Source: Branchiostoma floridae
Lineage: Eukaryota; Chordata; Leptocardii; Amphioxiformes; Branchiostomatidae
Direction: 5' to 3'
Length of the DNA: 64,000 nt
Assembly (NCBI RefSeq): GCF_000003815.2
Contig: NC_049993.1
Span: 124,001-188,000, forward strand
The notes under the pieces were generated by a model, which saw only the letters and a list, made by a program, of their open reading frames with translations, had not been told where the DNA came from and did no database searches. Shown here in pieces: positions 62,201 through 63,170 of the stretch (position 1 is the first letter of the stretch; each line of letters begins with the position of its first letter). The position numbers and the translations under genes are program-made.

Positions 62201-62840
62201 ATTTTACAGCTGCTTTGCACAATTTATTGTGTGGTCGAAAACCTTTTTTTTTTTTTTGGAAATGGCCAAAAATTGGTGCGAGCGCGGATGTCATCCATAT
62301 AATCAAATCAACATGGCCTTAAGTGTAAGTTAATCAATAATGAACACCACCATGCATAAATCATGTAAATGTCATATTTCATGGAGGCATGAGGTCGCCA
62401 AACTCTTGTACAGTAGAATCCGTTTAATTACACAGCCTATTTGCCAGCCTATTTTGTGCAATTAACTGCCTGGTGCAATAATGGGATTCAGCTGGACCGC
62501 ACCAGTTGGGGATTTGGGGATTCGGTGCATATAACAGAAGTGTGCATTAATCCGTTATGCAATTAACTGGCTTCTACTGTATCAAGGTTCTAAAATGGAC
62601 ATGGCAATTTGCAATAGTCCCACAATTTCATTGTTTTCTGCAGGGAGATTAATTATCATACATGTGTAAGTTGACAAAAAACTTTTTTGAAATTAAAATG
62701 TATGTTGCCATACAAAAGTGCCTGGCCATGTTGGTTCAGTTTACTGACCAGTACATGTATTCTAATATTACAGGTTCTCAGGAATCTACAGAACTACTTA
62801 ACAGAAGAGGATGCAAAGCTTAGAGTGGCAGATGCTGAAT
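11120..62840 (+). CDS. NIPBL: NIPBL / Nipped-B (Scc2) cohesin loader, 37 coding exons, 3' end beyond window
   Basis: With MAU2, NIPBL loads cohesin onto chromatin in the nucleus and stimulates its ATPase. Thirty-seven exons were joined by eye using splice sites and conservation with vertebrate NIPBL, giving about 1,984 codons without a stop (human NIPBL is about 2,800 residues). The N-terminus (residues 1-110) matches the MAU2-binding segment, including NTLAGISSL and QTSTDH. Residues 130-850 form a low-complexity S/P/Q/K linker with PVVVL (401-405) and basic clusters. From STFKRFT (about residue 875) onward the protein is strongly conserved HEAT-repeat solenoid, e.g. KPEWPAAELLLSLLGRLL, SQSFDIYL, VPLMEHPSE and LRSLFTVG. 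All introns are GT-AG except possibly the one after exon 10, which is uncertain. Exon coordinates are given separately. The start ATG at 11120 is preceded by G at -3 and opens the conserved N-terminus. The last exon ends in phase 1, and the remaining C-terminus lies outside the window. Confidence 0.97.
11628..12225 (+). pseudogene. Penelope-like retroelement fragment with GIY-YIG endonuclease end
   Basis: The plus strand carries, with frameshifts, IPYVQGLSEKLRRIFQNF, then NVIYRLKCEEPNCNNTYIGE-TGRPLKARYQEH, and finally ILDREARWFERGVREGIYER and LNRNGGLRMGL. The Y-IGETGR-LK-R core, followed by RE-RWFERGV-E and the GGLR-L end, is diagnostic of the C-terminal GIY-YIG nuclease region of Penelope-like elements. 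The copy is 5'-truncated and broken. The sequence 13324-13600 probably represents its 3' non-coding part, split by the MITE at 12259. Confidence 0.75.
12259..13320. mobile_element. PIF/Harbinger-type MITE, TAA duplication
   Basis: The ends AGCCCCGGTCACAAAGCGCG and its inverse match perfectly over about 36 bp, flanked by TAA (12256-12258 and 13321-13323). A TWA duplication is typical of PIF/Harbinger. A second internal copy of the terminal motif (GCCGTGGTCACAAAGCGCG, about 12372) hints at an internal duplication. A shorter relative lies at 31600-31890. No transposase is encoded. Confidence 0.82.
13605..13813. mobile_element. MITE, CTGTAAATGCA-type ends, TA target (copy 1)
   Basis: About 209 bp ending TGCATTTACAG, with internal TTCGCGGT/ACCGCGAA words forming an imperfect hairpin. 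It is the same family as 37701-37903 and 47178-47397. Its left end is slightly mutated (TACTAAAAATGCA). Confidence 0.75.
14006..14352. mobile_element. MITE, CAGTCAAACCTG ends, TA target (copy 1)
   Basis: The ends TACAGTCAAACCTGTCTGTA and ...CAGGTTTGACTGTA are inverted. The same ends occur at 36166-36648, with a left end at 22529 and a shorter relic near 55568. TA at both borders suggests the Tc1/mariner superfamily. Confidence 0.75.
14693..14861 (+). CDS. NIPBL: NIPBL coding exon 2
   Basis: Acceptor TTCTTCAG, donor GTAGGT at 14862, phases 1 to 2. It encodes residues 28-83, including LPELPLPTP, KSLLYSQRV and LVQALGQTSTDH, and aligns without gaps to the vertebrate MAU2-binding region. Confidence 0.95.
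14949..16665. mobile_element. 1.7 kb DNA transposon, CAGGGTTCTAGCTAG ends, ATGCA duplication
   Basis: The left end CAGGGTTCTAGCTAG and right end CTAGCTAGAACCCTG are perfect inverses, flanked by an exact 5-bp direct repeat ATGCA (14944-14948 and 16666-16670). Next to the ends are repeated GTAGCGG/CCGCTACG words. No transposase was seen. Confidence 0.82.
16790..17040. repeat. Dispersed repeat shared with 60.0 kb
   Basis: TATATTTTCACTAGCATTT, a GT run, CAACAAGATAA and GGATTGGTTTCATAC recur in the same order at 59998-60130. A further block beginning near AAGAAGTGATGTAAGTTTGG (17933) recurs in related form near 47715, 52430 and 60225. Probably a retroposon family; the class is unknown. Confidence 0.6.
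17250..17520 (+). pseudogene. Tc1-like transposase fragment (C-terminal)
   Basis: Frames on the plus strand give DGRIKVWMHQG, then FLNVGLNAIL, a stop, HYNTHSHRVRTIADYLHGAG and VQ. These resemble the GRIRVWRRxGE, LQxDNARPHxA and D/E-F-L-x-x-x-G-V-Q segments of Tc1-like DDE transposases. Multiple stops and frame changes make it a relic. The flanking 17040-17245 is similar to 53440-53625, and an inverted relative is at 54430-54780. Confidence 0.6.
18052..18450. repeat. GGTACGTTTATT repeat, relative of the 6.07 kb element
   Basis: CGGTACGTTTATTTTTTTC, then CGGTACGTTCTTATTTTGGA and CAGTACGTTTATTTT repeat the pattern at 6088-6165. The downstream part holds CCGCTACGCT/AGCGTAGC words. The borders are unclear. 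Confidence 0.55.
18670..18806 (+). CDS. NIPBL: NIPBL coding exon 3
   Basis: Acceptor GATGCACAG, donor GTACAT at 18807, phases 2 to 1. It encodes IELKDN...DLPPLLQAVLACNPNVF (residues 84-129), matching vertebrate IELKDN and LLQAVLARSPNVF. This ends the conserved N-terminal block. Confidence 0.93.
18921..19140 (+). CDS. NIPBL: NIPBL coding exon 4
   Basis: Acceptor TTTTTTAATAG, donor AG|GTGTGT, phases 1 to 2. It encodes residues 130-202, rich in S, P, Y and Q, with repeated SPYxQxSP units. Human NIPBL has a comparable SPYAPQSPAGYMPY stretch at this point. Probably disordered. Confidence 0.9.
19141..20512. other. NIPBL intron 4, first part: nothing recognised
   Basis: No coding similarity, tRNA-like fold or paired terminal repeat was detected by eye. 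Confidence 0.4.
20513..21640. repeat. Repeat copy split by a MITE (paralogue at 28025-28540)
   Basis: 20513-20641 (TTAAGGGTTAATGACCCGCC...) plus 21249-21640 together parallel 28025-28540, which is continuous. Shared landmarks include GGTCATTAAC, AGCCTACCCA, ACTTGCAAACTC, GTAAGGAGATTACAG and ATTGGTCAG. Class unknown. Confidence 0.7.
20642..21248. mobile_element. CAGGGCTCGAA-end transposon, AACGT duplication
   Basis: The left end CAGGGCTCGAATTAACC and right end ...TATTTCGAGGCCTG are inverted, flanked by AACGT on both sides (20637-20641, 21249-21253). The uninterrupted paralogue at 28.1 kb supplies the empty site. Subterminal words are TTGCCCAC/GCGCAAC, as in 38615-38907. Confidence 0.85.
21742..21875 (+). 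CDS. NIPBL: NIPBL coding exon 5
   Basis: The acceptor AG ends at 21741 (TTATAAAG) and the donor GTAAAG begins at 21876, phases 2 to 1. It encodes residues 203-247, again S/P/Q-rich with two QGSP units. Conservation is only compositional, so the call rests on frame continuity and splice sites. Confidence 0.85.
22276..22428 (+). CDS. NIPBL: NIPBL coding exon 6
   Basis: Acceptor TTGTATTAG, donor GTCATT at 22429, phases 1 to 1. It encodes residues 248-298, with FSPAPSPAVGSPPSANVMSP. Low-complexity linker. It fits phase-for-phase between exons 5 and 7. Confidence 0.82.
22529..22912. mobile_element. CAGTCAAACCTG-family element (copy 2, right end eroded)
   Basis: Begins TACAGTCAAACCTGCCTATA and keeps the internal ATGTTGATCAATT, CACGAGC and ATCAGTACCCACTAATCTTT landmarks of 14006-14352. 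No clear right terminal repeat. Confidence 0.65.
23562..23899 (+). CDS. NIPBL: NIPBL coding exon 7 (poly-Q, PVVVL motif)
   Basis: Acceptor TGAATTTGCAG, donor AAA|GTAGGA, phases 1 to 0. It encodes residues 299-411, with a glutamine-rich stretch (CAG/CAA repeats, about 23650-23700). It ends in EPVVVLEPLSPK, where PVVVL (401-405) fits the PxVxL motif recognised by HP1 chromoshadow domains. Confidence 0.88.
23900..24656. other. NIPBL intron 7: nothing recognised
   Basis: AT-rich, with no assignable repeat or coding sequence. Confidence 0.4.
24657..24905 (+). CDS. NIPBL: NIPBL coding exon 8
   Basis: Acceptor GTTTGACAG, donor AAG|GTAAGT, phase 0 to 0. It encodes residues 412-494. KRKKKSKSHR is a basic, NLS-like cluster. 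The exon ends with YNIISSPTKDSPKLTLK, a near-exact match to vertebrate YDIISSPSKDSTKLTLR. This anchors the otherwise divergent linker. Confidence 0.95.
24906..26864. other. NIPBL intron 8: mostly unassigned; poly-G tract
   Basis: A T-run followed by a G-run (about 25650-25672) is the only simple repeat of note. The block around CCCTTACCCTGGAGAGCAGATCC (25580-25640) has a weak relative at 31420-31480. The remainder is unassigned. Confidence 0.4.
26865..27545 (+). CDS. NIPBL: NIPBL coding exon 9 (long charged linker)
   Basis: Acceptor TTTCTCTATAG, donor GGG|GTAAGA, phase 0 to 0. This is the longest exon (681 nt, residues 495-721). It begins LSRTVISP, like vertebrate LSRV, then becomes K/E/S-rich. 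It ends with DMYSNIKSKRRRG, a motif repeated in exon 10. Confidence 0.92.
28025..28540. repeat. Dispersed repeat, intact paralogue of the 20.5 kb repeat
   Basis: Similar over its length to 20513-20641 plus 21249-21640, without the MITE. It starts with an inverted GGGTTAATGGCCCGCC/GGCGGGTCATTAAC pair about 100 bp apart. Confidence 0.7.
28825..29300 (-). pseudogene. LINE retrotransposon remnant (post-RT C-terminal region)
   Basis: The minus strand encodes MRFQKFLSGIHAKASNDGVR, then TFPTMIDEEIELVKYWHSLV and NSPEDALLCKAY, followed after stops by KLAFLYSKQFQTLLSFYIEQ. The order L-RFQKFLLG-A--N--VR, IVKYWFKL-N and a downstream KTLL---YL segment is typical of the region after reverse transcriptase in animal LINEs found in lancelets and cnidarians. 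Broken by stops. Inserted in NIPBL intron 9. Confidence 0.6.
29763..30156 (+). CDS. NIPBL: NIPBL coding exon 10 (3' end uncertain)
   Basis: Acceptor CACATTTTCAG, phase 0. It encodes residues 722-852, with the basic runs KSKAKKRKH and DMYSSIKNKRRRK. The canonical end is GAAG|GTCTGA at 30156, phase 1, joining in frame to exon 11 as ...EE-VARQRKEK. However, the sequence just beyond it (LTLSDV) resembles vertebrate SLSEV, which is followed by AR in both. The true junction may therefore be at 30174, without a normal GT donor. An in-frame TAG follows at 30180. Confidence 0.8.
30824..30991 (+). CDS. NIPBL: NIPBL coding exon 11
   Basis: Acceptor GTTCTTACAG, donor GTGAGT at 30992, phases 1 to 1. It encodes the basic ARQRKEKRKREEKREQ, then LTMEELMESSTFKRFT, closely matching vertebrate LTPEEMMDSSTFKRFT. 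This marks the start of the conserved helical region. Confidence 0.95.
31130..31323 (+). CDS. NIPBL: NIPBL coding exon 12
   Basis: Acceptor CCGTAATGCAG, donor CAG|GTAAGT, phases 1 to 0. It encodes DDDDDEIPADSL...AAKLKSMGVMN...LMNILERNIRDGAKLQPLL, matching vertebrate DDDEIPQELL and LNILEKNIQDGSKL. Confidence 0.95.
31600..31890. mobile_element. Short Harbinger-type MITE, relative of 12259-13320
   Basis: GCCCCGGTCACAAAGCACGT on the left and the degraded inverse ACATGCTTTGTGTCCTGGCT on the right, with shared ATTTTTCCAGCGTCGTACG-like internal sequence. The terminal duplications are eroded. Confidence 0.65.
31907..32029 (+). CDS. NIPBL: NIPBL coding exon 13
   Basis: Acceptor CTTTTACATAG, donor CAG|GTATGA, phase 0 to 0. 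EEEQRLWRELTFERVIRSAD and MPK match vertebrate EEEERLWRDLIMERVTKSAD and NMPK. Confidence 0.95.
32369..32477 (+). CDS. NIPBL: NIPBL coding exon 14
   Basis: Acceptor TTGGTCAACAG, donor GTATGA at 32478, phases 0 to 1. VFIEDTIERLVMYAKFHLQN, then TIYPEFDPVYR, aligns directly with the vertebrate protein. Confidence 0.96.
32804..33146. mobile_element. hAT-like MITE, 8-bp duplication GTTTGATT
   Basis: The ends CAGGGCTCCAGCCAGC and GCTGGCTAGAGCCCTG are inverse with one mismatch or indel. An exact GTTTGATT direct repeat flanks the element (32796-32803, 33147-33154). It lies in NIPBL intron 14. Its interior matches the window's first 300 bp. Confidence 0.85.
33264..33418 (+). CDS. NIPBL: NIPBL coding exon 15
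   Basis: Acceptor TTTGTTGACAG, donor CAG|GTAAGT, phases 1 to 0. SVVSLYNKLCEIVSLLAELL and MTDTVILQ match vertebrate VIVMLYNKVCDIVSSLSELL and LTDTTILQ. Confidence 0.96.
34452..34532 (+). CDS. NIPBL: NIPBL coding exon 16
   Basis: Acceptor TTGTCCACAG, donor GCT|GTAAGT, phase 0 to 0. It encodes 27 residues, VSSLATTPFFVENVSELQLS and onward, nearly identical to vertebrate ITPFFVENVSELQL. Confidence 0.97.
34557..34900. repeat. Dispersed repeat shared with 61.5-61.9 and 63.2 kb
   Basis: AGTAGAGTAGAGTT, CTACCAAGTTTGTACAGTCA and GAAC(T/G)CCAGTGGCAGTC have counterparts at 61800-61920, and GCGAAGTAGAGTAGAGT also at 63275. Class unknown. Confidence 0.5.
34920..35277. mobile_element. CAGGGCTCGAAAT MITE, CCCCA duplication, next to exon 17
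   Basis: Perfect 13-bp ends CAGGGCTCGAAAT and ATTTCGAGCCCTG, flanked by CCCCA (34915-34919, 35278-35282). Subterminal GGTGCACC words as in 1842-4212. It ends 38 bp before the 3' splice site of exon 17. Confidence 0.88.
35316..35416 (+). CDS. NIPBL: NIPBL coding exon 17
   Basis: Acceptor TGTTGGCAG, donor AG|GTATTG, phases 0 to 2. VFSRYDKHRQLILEDIFASL is virtually identical to vertebrates. A MITE ends only 38 bp upstream. Confidence 0.97.
35724..35963 (+). CDS. NIPBL: NIPBL coding exon 18
   Basis: Acceptor GTTCCATCTAG, donor GTAAGT at 35964, phases 2 to 2. MVTALVLSLIQCVVTLP is followed by a lineage-specific K/E/D-rich insertion and then SSYETAMRTAQNFLSIFLKK, identical to vertebrates. Confidence 0.97.
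36166..36648. mobile_element. CAGTCAAACCTG-family MITE (copy 3)
   Basis: The left end TACAGTCAAACCTGTCTATA and right end TATAGACAGGTTTGATTA are inverse. GGCCACCTGTCTATAGCGGC-type words lie inside. The AACATATCCAGTTGCTTGAG segment at 36405 also occurs near 13580. Confidence 0.75.
36718..36847 (+). CDS. NIPBL: NIPBL coding exon 19
   Basis: Acceptor GATGTTTCAG, donor CTA|GTAAGG, phases 2 to 0. EEDYRPLFENFVQDLL and KPEWPAAELLLSLLGRLL are among the most conserved segments of the protein. Confidence 0.97.
37437..37600. mobile_element. Short CAGGGCTCGAAATAC MITE
   Basis: 164 bp with CAGGGCTCGAAATAC and inverse GTATTTCGAGCCCTG ends (one junction base differs). The flanks CAAAT/CAATT differ by one base. 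Internal CACCTGCAC words. Confidence 0.8.
37701..37903. mobile_element. CTGTAAATGCA MITE (copy 2)
   Basis: TACTGTAAATGCATTTAAG at the left and TCTGCATTTACAGT at the right. CpG positions of the other copies are mostly TG/CA here, suggesting an older, methylation-decayed copy. Confidence 0.75.
38075..38218 (+). CDS. NIPBL: NIPBL coding exon 20
   Basis: Acceptor TTCACTCCAG, donor GAG|GTGTGT, phase 0 to 0. FSNRSTEMSLRVSSLDYLG and VAARLRKDAVSS match vertebrates. Confidence 0.97.
38479..38541 (+). CDS. NIPBL: NIPBL coding exon 21 (small)
   Basis: Acceptor TCTTCCCCCCAG, donor GCT|GTGAGT, phase 0 to 0. It encodes 21 acidic residues (INSVSESESVPVEKDEPTSP and one more). It lies where vertebrates have a short variable linker, so support is splice sites and phase only. 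It could be alternatively spliced, since skipping keeps frame. Confidence 0.72.
38615..38907. mobile_element. CAGTGCTCGAAATAC MITE, CTATGG duplication
   Basis: The ends CAGTGCTCGAAATAC and GTATTTCGGGCACTG are flanked by CTATGG (38609-38614, 38908-38913). Interior words ACTTGCCCAC and GCGCAACCTG relate it to 20642-21248. Confidence 0.82.
39139..39225 (+). CDS. NIPBL: NIPBL coding exon 22
   Basis: Acceptor TTGTTTTTCAG, donor CAT|GTGAGT, phase 0 to 0. QRAMLDYLAENSDTDPAL matches vertebrate QKALLDYLDENTETDPSL. Confidence 0.95.
39360..39455 (-). repeat. tRNA-derived SINE head
   Basis: On the minus strand, GCAATGGCCAAGTGGGTAGG resembles a tRNA A box and GAGTTCGATACCAG a B box, spaced about 40 nt. 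The same order is found at 60650-60730. There is no acceptor-stem pairing, so this is a SINE promoter, not a functional tRNA. Confidence 0.6.
40646..40729. repeat. Perfect 30-bp inverted repeat (hairpin)
   Basis: The left arm 40646-40675 and right arm 40700-40729 are exact reverse complements, with a 24-nt T-rich spacer. The right arm contains GGATACTGTTTGAAACGTCT and AATAAA. A partial extra TAGTGGATGA lies in the spacer. Located in NIPBL intron 22. Confidence 0.9.
40833..41101 (+). CDS. NIPBL: NIPBL coding exon 23
   Basis: Acceptor AATTGTTACAG, donor CG|GTAAAG, phases 0 to 2. FARQFYIAQWYRDSTAQIE matches vertebrate FSRKFYIAQWFRDTTLETE. It is followed by an acidic run (EVEEEDEDEDD) and ADSRKKFL. 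Confidence 0.95.
41102..41841. other. NIPBL intron 23: nothing recognised
   Basis: No repeat pairing or coding similarity seen. AT-rich. Confidence 0.4.
41842..41944 (+). CDS. NIPBL: NIPBL coding exon 24
   Basis: Acceptor TATTTCTATAG, donor CAG|GTGAGA, phases 2 to 0. YENACVIARYLASQRPFSQS and FDIYL match vertebrate YDDACLIVRYLASMRPFAQSFDIYL. Confidence 0.96.
41945..42881. other. NIPBL intron 24: nothing recognised
   Basis: No assignable repeats, apart from short simple runs next to the acceptor. Confidence 0.4.
42882..42980 (+). CDS. NIPBL: NIPBL coding exon 25
   Basis: Acceptor TTGATTACAG, donor CGG|GTAGAT, phase 0 to 0. ILRVLSENAIAVRTRAMKCL and VAVDPGILAR match vertebrates. The next intron (about 3.97 kb) holds a 3.3 kb transposon. 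Confidence 0.97.
43505..46800. mobile_element. 3.3 kb Harbinger-like element, GGCCACACCAATTTTA ends
   Basis: The left end GGCCACACCAATTTTATTTC is mirrored at the right by AAAATTGGTGTGGCC. The flanks CAA/TAA would be a TWA duplication with one change. The short relative 49159-49452 shares both ends and an internal GGAAAACCTAAACTTTCAAC. The middle (44.9-45.5 kb) is unusually GC- and CpG-rich compared with its surroundings and holds a 67-codon basic ORF. No Harbinger transposase was recognised. It fills most of NIPBL intron 25. Confidence 0.7.
44922..45125 (+). CDS. 67-codon basic ORF in the GC-rich core of the 3.3 kb element (hypothetical)
   Basis: Starts ATGGCGGGTGTCCCGGGCCC. The protein has a Pro/Gly/Ala-rich start, then NVPGIVEAMKQDNLDVAKDL and GFVSRRMSKKVRRRK, ending GKKAAAWR before TAA. 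The start codon sits in a GGCGGG-rich context like a promoter-proximal exon. I do not recognise it. It could be a captured host first exon or a chance frame in CpG-rich DNA. Confidence 0.25.
   Translation: MAGVPGPGPCAAAAVKALKNVPGIVEAMKQDNLDVAKDLGFVSRRMSKKVRRRKAASVRGKKAAAWR
46946..47092 (+). CDS. NIPBL: NIPBL coding exon 26
   Basis: Acceptor GAATTCTAG, donor CTG|GTAAGT, phase 0 to 0. DMQKGVHGRFMDQSTSVREA and YYDMIIERIL match vertebrate DMQRGVHGRLMDNSTSVREA and YYDMLIERIL. Confidence 0.97.
47178..47397. mobile_element. CTGTAAATGCA MITE (copy 3, youngest-looking)
   Basis: The ends TACTGTAAATGCATTTAAG and TTCTGCATTTACAGTA are bounded by TA. Internal TTCGCGGT/ACCGCGAA words keep their CpGs, unlike copy 2. 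Confidence 0.82.
47398..48673. repeat. NIPBL intron 26: partly dispersed-repeat derived
   Basis: The block with GATATTTGGTATTTGAGTAG (about 47447) and GTGGTGTAAGTTTGGGCTCC (about 47733) belongs to the family seen at 17.9, 52.4 and 60.2 kb. From 48.0 kb a GGTACTTGTAAACATGC-like unit recurs about 100 bp apart (48128 and 48222). The rest is unassigned. Confidence 0.45.
48674..48808 (+). CDS. NIPBL: NIPBL coding exon 27
   Basis: Acceptor TATTTCTCAG, donor AAG|GTAGAG, phase 0 to 0. DTGISVRKRVIKILRDIC and EMCVKMIRRVNDEEGIK are almost identical to vertebrates. Confidence 0.97.
49034..49132 (+). CDS. NIPBL: NIPBL coding exon 28
   Basis: Acceptor TAACTTCCAG, donor GTG|GTAAGA, phase 0 to 0. KLVNDVFQQMWFSPV and INITDV match vertebrate KLVNETFQKLWFTPT and LNITDV. 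Confidence 0.96.
49159..49452. mobile_element. 294-bp non-autonomous relative of the 43505 element
   Basis: The ends GGCCACACCAATTTTATTTC and AATAAAATTGGTGTGGCC are flanked by TTA/CTA. It carries the same GGTCGAAAAAA, GGGGTAGGAGAGAT and CCTAAACTTTCAACATTTAG segments as the 3.3 kb element. Confidence 0.8.
49705..50280 (+). mobile_element. Possible Tc1-like element fragment
   Basis: TACAGTTGCATGCAAAATTA followed by TTCAACCCCC is a typical start for vertebrate/invertebrate Tc1-like elements. The following frames contain no clearly readable transposase, and no matching right terminus was found. Confidence 0.35.
50820..51540. repeat. Repeat with CTTGCCCG words at both ends
   Basis: Repeated ACTTGCCCGA/TCGGGCAAGT words lie at 50840-50920 and again, inverted, at 51440-51520, suggesting a transposon with subterminal repeats. 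CATGCC/GGCATG may be the very ends. No target duplication could be fixed. Confidence 0.5.
51950..52003 (+). CDS. NIPBL: NIPBL coding exon 29 (small)
   Basis: Acceptor TCTTCACAG, donor AAT|GTAAGT, phase 0 to 0. VDACKETGYDWFEQLLSN matches vertebrate VAACRDTGYDWFEQLLQN. Confidence 0.96.
52233..52341 (+). CDS. NIPBL: NIPBL coding exon 30
   Basis: Acceptor TTTCTTGTAG, donor GTTAGT at 52342, phases 0 to 1. LLKAEENASYKPASKACVQI and so on aligns with vertebrate LLKSEEDSSYKPVKKACTQL. Confidence 0.95.
53440..54960 (-). mobile_element. Composite Tc1-like region with broken transposase
   Basis: 53440-53625 is similar to 17040-17245, and 54785-54950 is its inverted counterpart, so the region looks like an element with long inverted arms. 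Between them the minus strand (about 54430-54700) reads GGGGTV-stop-WGGVTARGKTRF and NAILQHYNASPHRA, Tc1-like DDE motifs (GGGSVMVWGGISARG, LQxDNARPH), with stops. At 53628, TACAGTGGAATTCGCTTATT followed by TTATCCAATAGTCCGAAGT suggests a Tigger/pogo-type insertion inside. Confidence 0.6.
55383..55519 (+). CDS. NIPBL: NIPBL coding exon 31
   Basis: Acceptor TTTTCCTGCAG, donor AGT|GTATGT, phases 1 to 0. RLVSSLQTLYLFSKVRPELL and HAMTLQPYLSTQCS match vertebrates. Confidence 0.96.
55567..55635. repeat. Small relic of the CAGTCAAACCTG family
   Basis: CACAGTCAAGCCTGATAACA resembles the family left end, and GGTGACTGTAGACAGGT shares the internal word. Heavily degraded. Intron 31. Confidence 0.4.
56547..56687 (+). 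CDS. NIPBL: NIPBL coding exon 32
   Basis: Acceptor GTGTTTCACAG, donor ATG|GTACGT, phase 0 to 0. ILQLVVPLMEHPSEVFLASL and EEDLMKLIIKHGM match vertebrates. Confidence 0.97.
57206..57299 (+). CDS. NIPBL: NIPBL coding exon 33
   Basis: Acceptor TTTTGTTCAG, donor GTGAGC at 57300, phases 0 to 1. CVSCLAAVVNNVTHN matches vertebrate CVSCLGAVVNKVTQN. Confidence 0.95.
57518..57669 (+). CDS. NIPBL: NIPBL coding exon 34
   Basis: Acceptor TTTCTTACAG, donor AAG|GTATGT, phases 1 to 0. RPTLLRSLFTVGLLCKHFDF matches vertebrate KPALLRSLFTVGALCRHFDF. Confidence 0.97.
57670..59101. other. NIPBL intron 34: nothing recognised
   Basis: A short ACATGTACATGT microsatellite near 58730 is the only simple feature. No coding or repeat family could be assigned. 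Confidence 0.4.
59102..59192 (+). CDS. NIPBL: NIPBL coding exon 35
   Basis: Acceptor TCAACTTGCAG, donor GTGAAA at 59193, phases 0 to 1. IKDKVFEVLMYFMDHPDEAV matches vertebrate IKDKVLELLMYFTKHSDEEV. Confidence 0.95.
59629..59732 (+). CDS. NIPBL: NIPBL coding exon 36
   Basis: Acceptor TCTATTACAG, donor CAG|GTAAGT, phases 1 to 0. GFLSIQHPDLM and ENSSVKLKCQ match vertebrate GFAFIQHPSLM and KNSSVNLKIQ. Confidence 0.95.
59998..60425. repeat. Dispersed repeat shared with 16.8, 17.9, 47.5 and 52.4 kb
   Basis: TATATTTTCACTAGCATTT, a GT run, CAACAAGATAA and GGATTGGTTTCATAC as at 16790-16900. It then continues with TATGGTCATGATTTTGGGTT and GGAAGAAGTAACGTTGGGTT, related to 52.39-52.45 kb. Confidence 0.6.
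60640..60735 (-). repeat. tRNA-derived SINE head (copy 2)
   Basis: On the minus strand, GCAATGGCCCAGTGGGTAGA and GTGTTCGCCTTGCACTTGGT, then GTCGTGAGTTCAATGAATC. A-box match good, B box degraded. Same family as 39360-39455. Confidence 0.6.
61470..61930. repeat. Dispersed repeat with TTGGACCAATC word
   Basis: CTTGGACCAATCCGGAAAAA (61672), AGTAGAGTTTATAGTCAATT and CGCCAGTGGGAGTC parallel 34.6-34.9 kb. CTTGGACCAATCTGGAAAAA recurs at 63184. Class unknown. Confidence 0.5.
62409..62581. mobile_element. Tigger/pogo-type MITE, CAGTAGAATCCG ends, TA target
   Basis: TACAGTAGAATCCGTTTAAT at the left and AATTAACTGGCTTCTACTGT plus A at the right are inverted, with TA at both borders. Internal CAATTAACTG words are repeated. 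173 bp, in NIPBL intron 36. Confidence 0.75.
62774..62840 (+). CDS. NIPBL: NIPBL coding exon 37 (last in window)
   Basis: Acceptor CTAATATTACAG, donor GTGAGT at 62841, phases 0 to 1. VLRNLQNYLTEEDAKLRVAD matches vertebrate VLKNLQTYLQEEDTRMQQAD. No later exon is recognisable in 62841-64000, so the next one is outside the window. Confidence 0.95.
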
Positions 62841-62856
62841 GTGAGTACACCCTTTA

Positions 62857-63170
62857 CAGGGCTCGAAATACCACCTGCATATGCAGGTTAATGCAGGTAG
62901 AATTGGAGCTGTGCAGGTATTTTTGGTGTCCAGCTGCACCTAACCTGCACTGGTCCATGTACTGGGTTTTAAACATAAATATCCTATGATGCAGGTGTAC
63001 ATGTATATGGATTGTTATTAGCTGCATTAACTGTTACCACCTCTAAAGAATATAAGAAAAAATAGCAATGGTTCCTGAACAATTCTAGTATGATCCTATA
63101 ATTTTAGTACATTGTAATTCCTAAATTCAGAGTGGTGCAGGTAAAACTTGTCTGCTGCAGGTAGTTTTTG
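62857..63170. mobile_element. CAGGGCTCGAAATACC element, right end lost, abutting exon 37
   Basis: Begins CAGGGCTCGAAATACCACCT, only 16 bp after exon 37. CCTGCAC/TGCAGGT words repeat to about 63165, but no ATTTCGAGCCCTG end is present. Most similar to 37437-37600. Confidence 0.65.

Noticed and set aside
14949-63170. Assigning all CAGGG-ended elements to hAT
   Set aside because: Only 32804-33146 has an 8-bp duplication; others show 5 or 6 bp, so they are kept as a separate, unclassified group.
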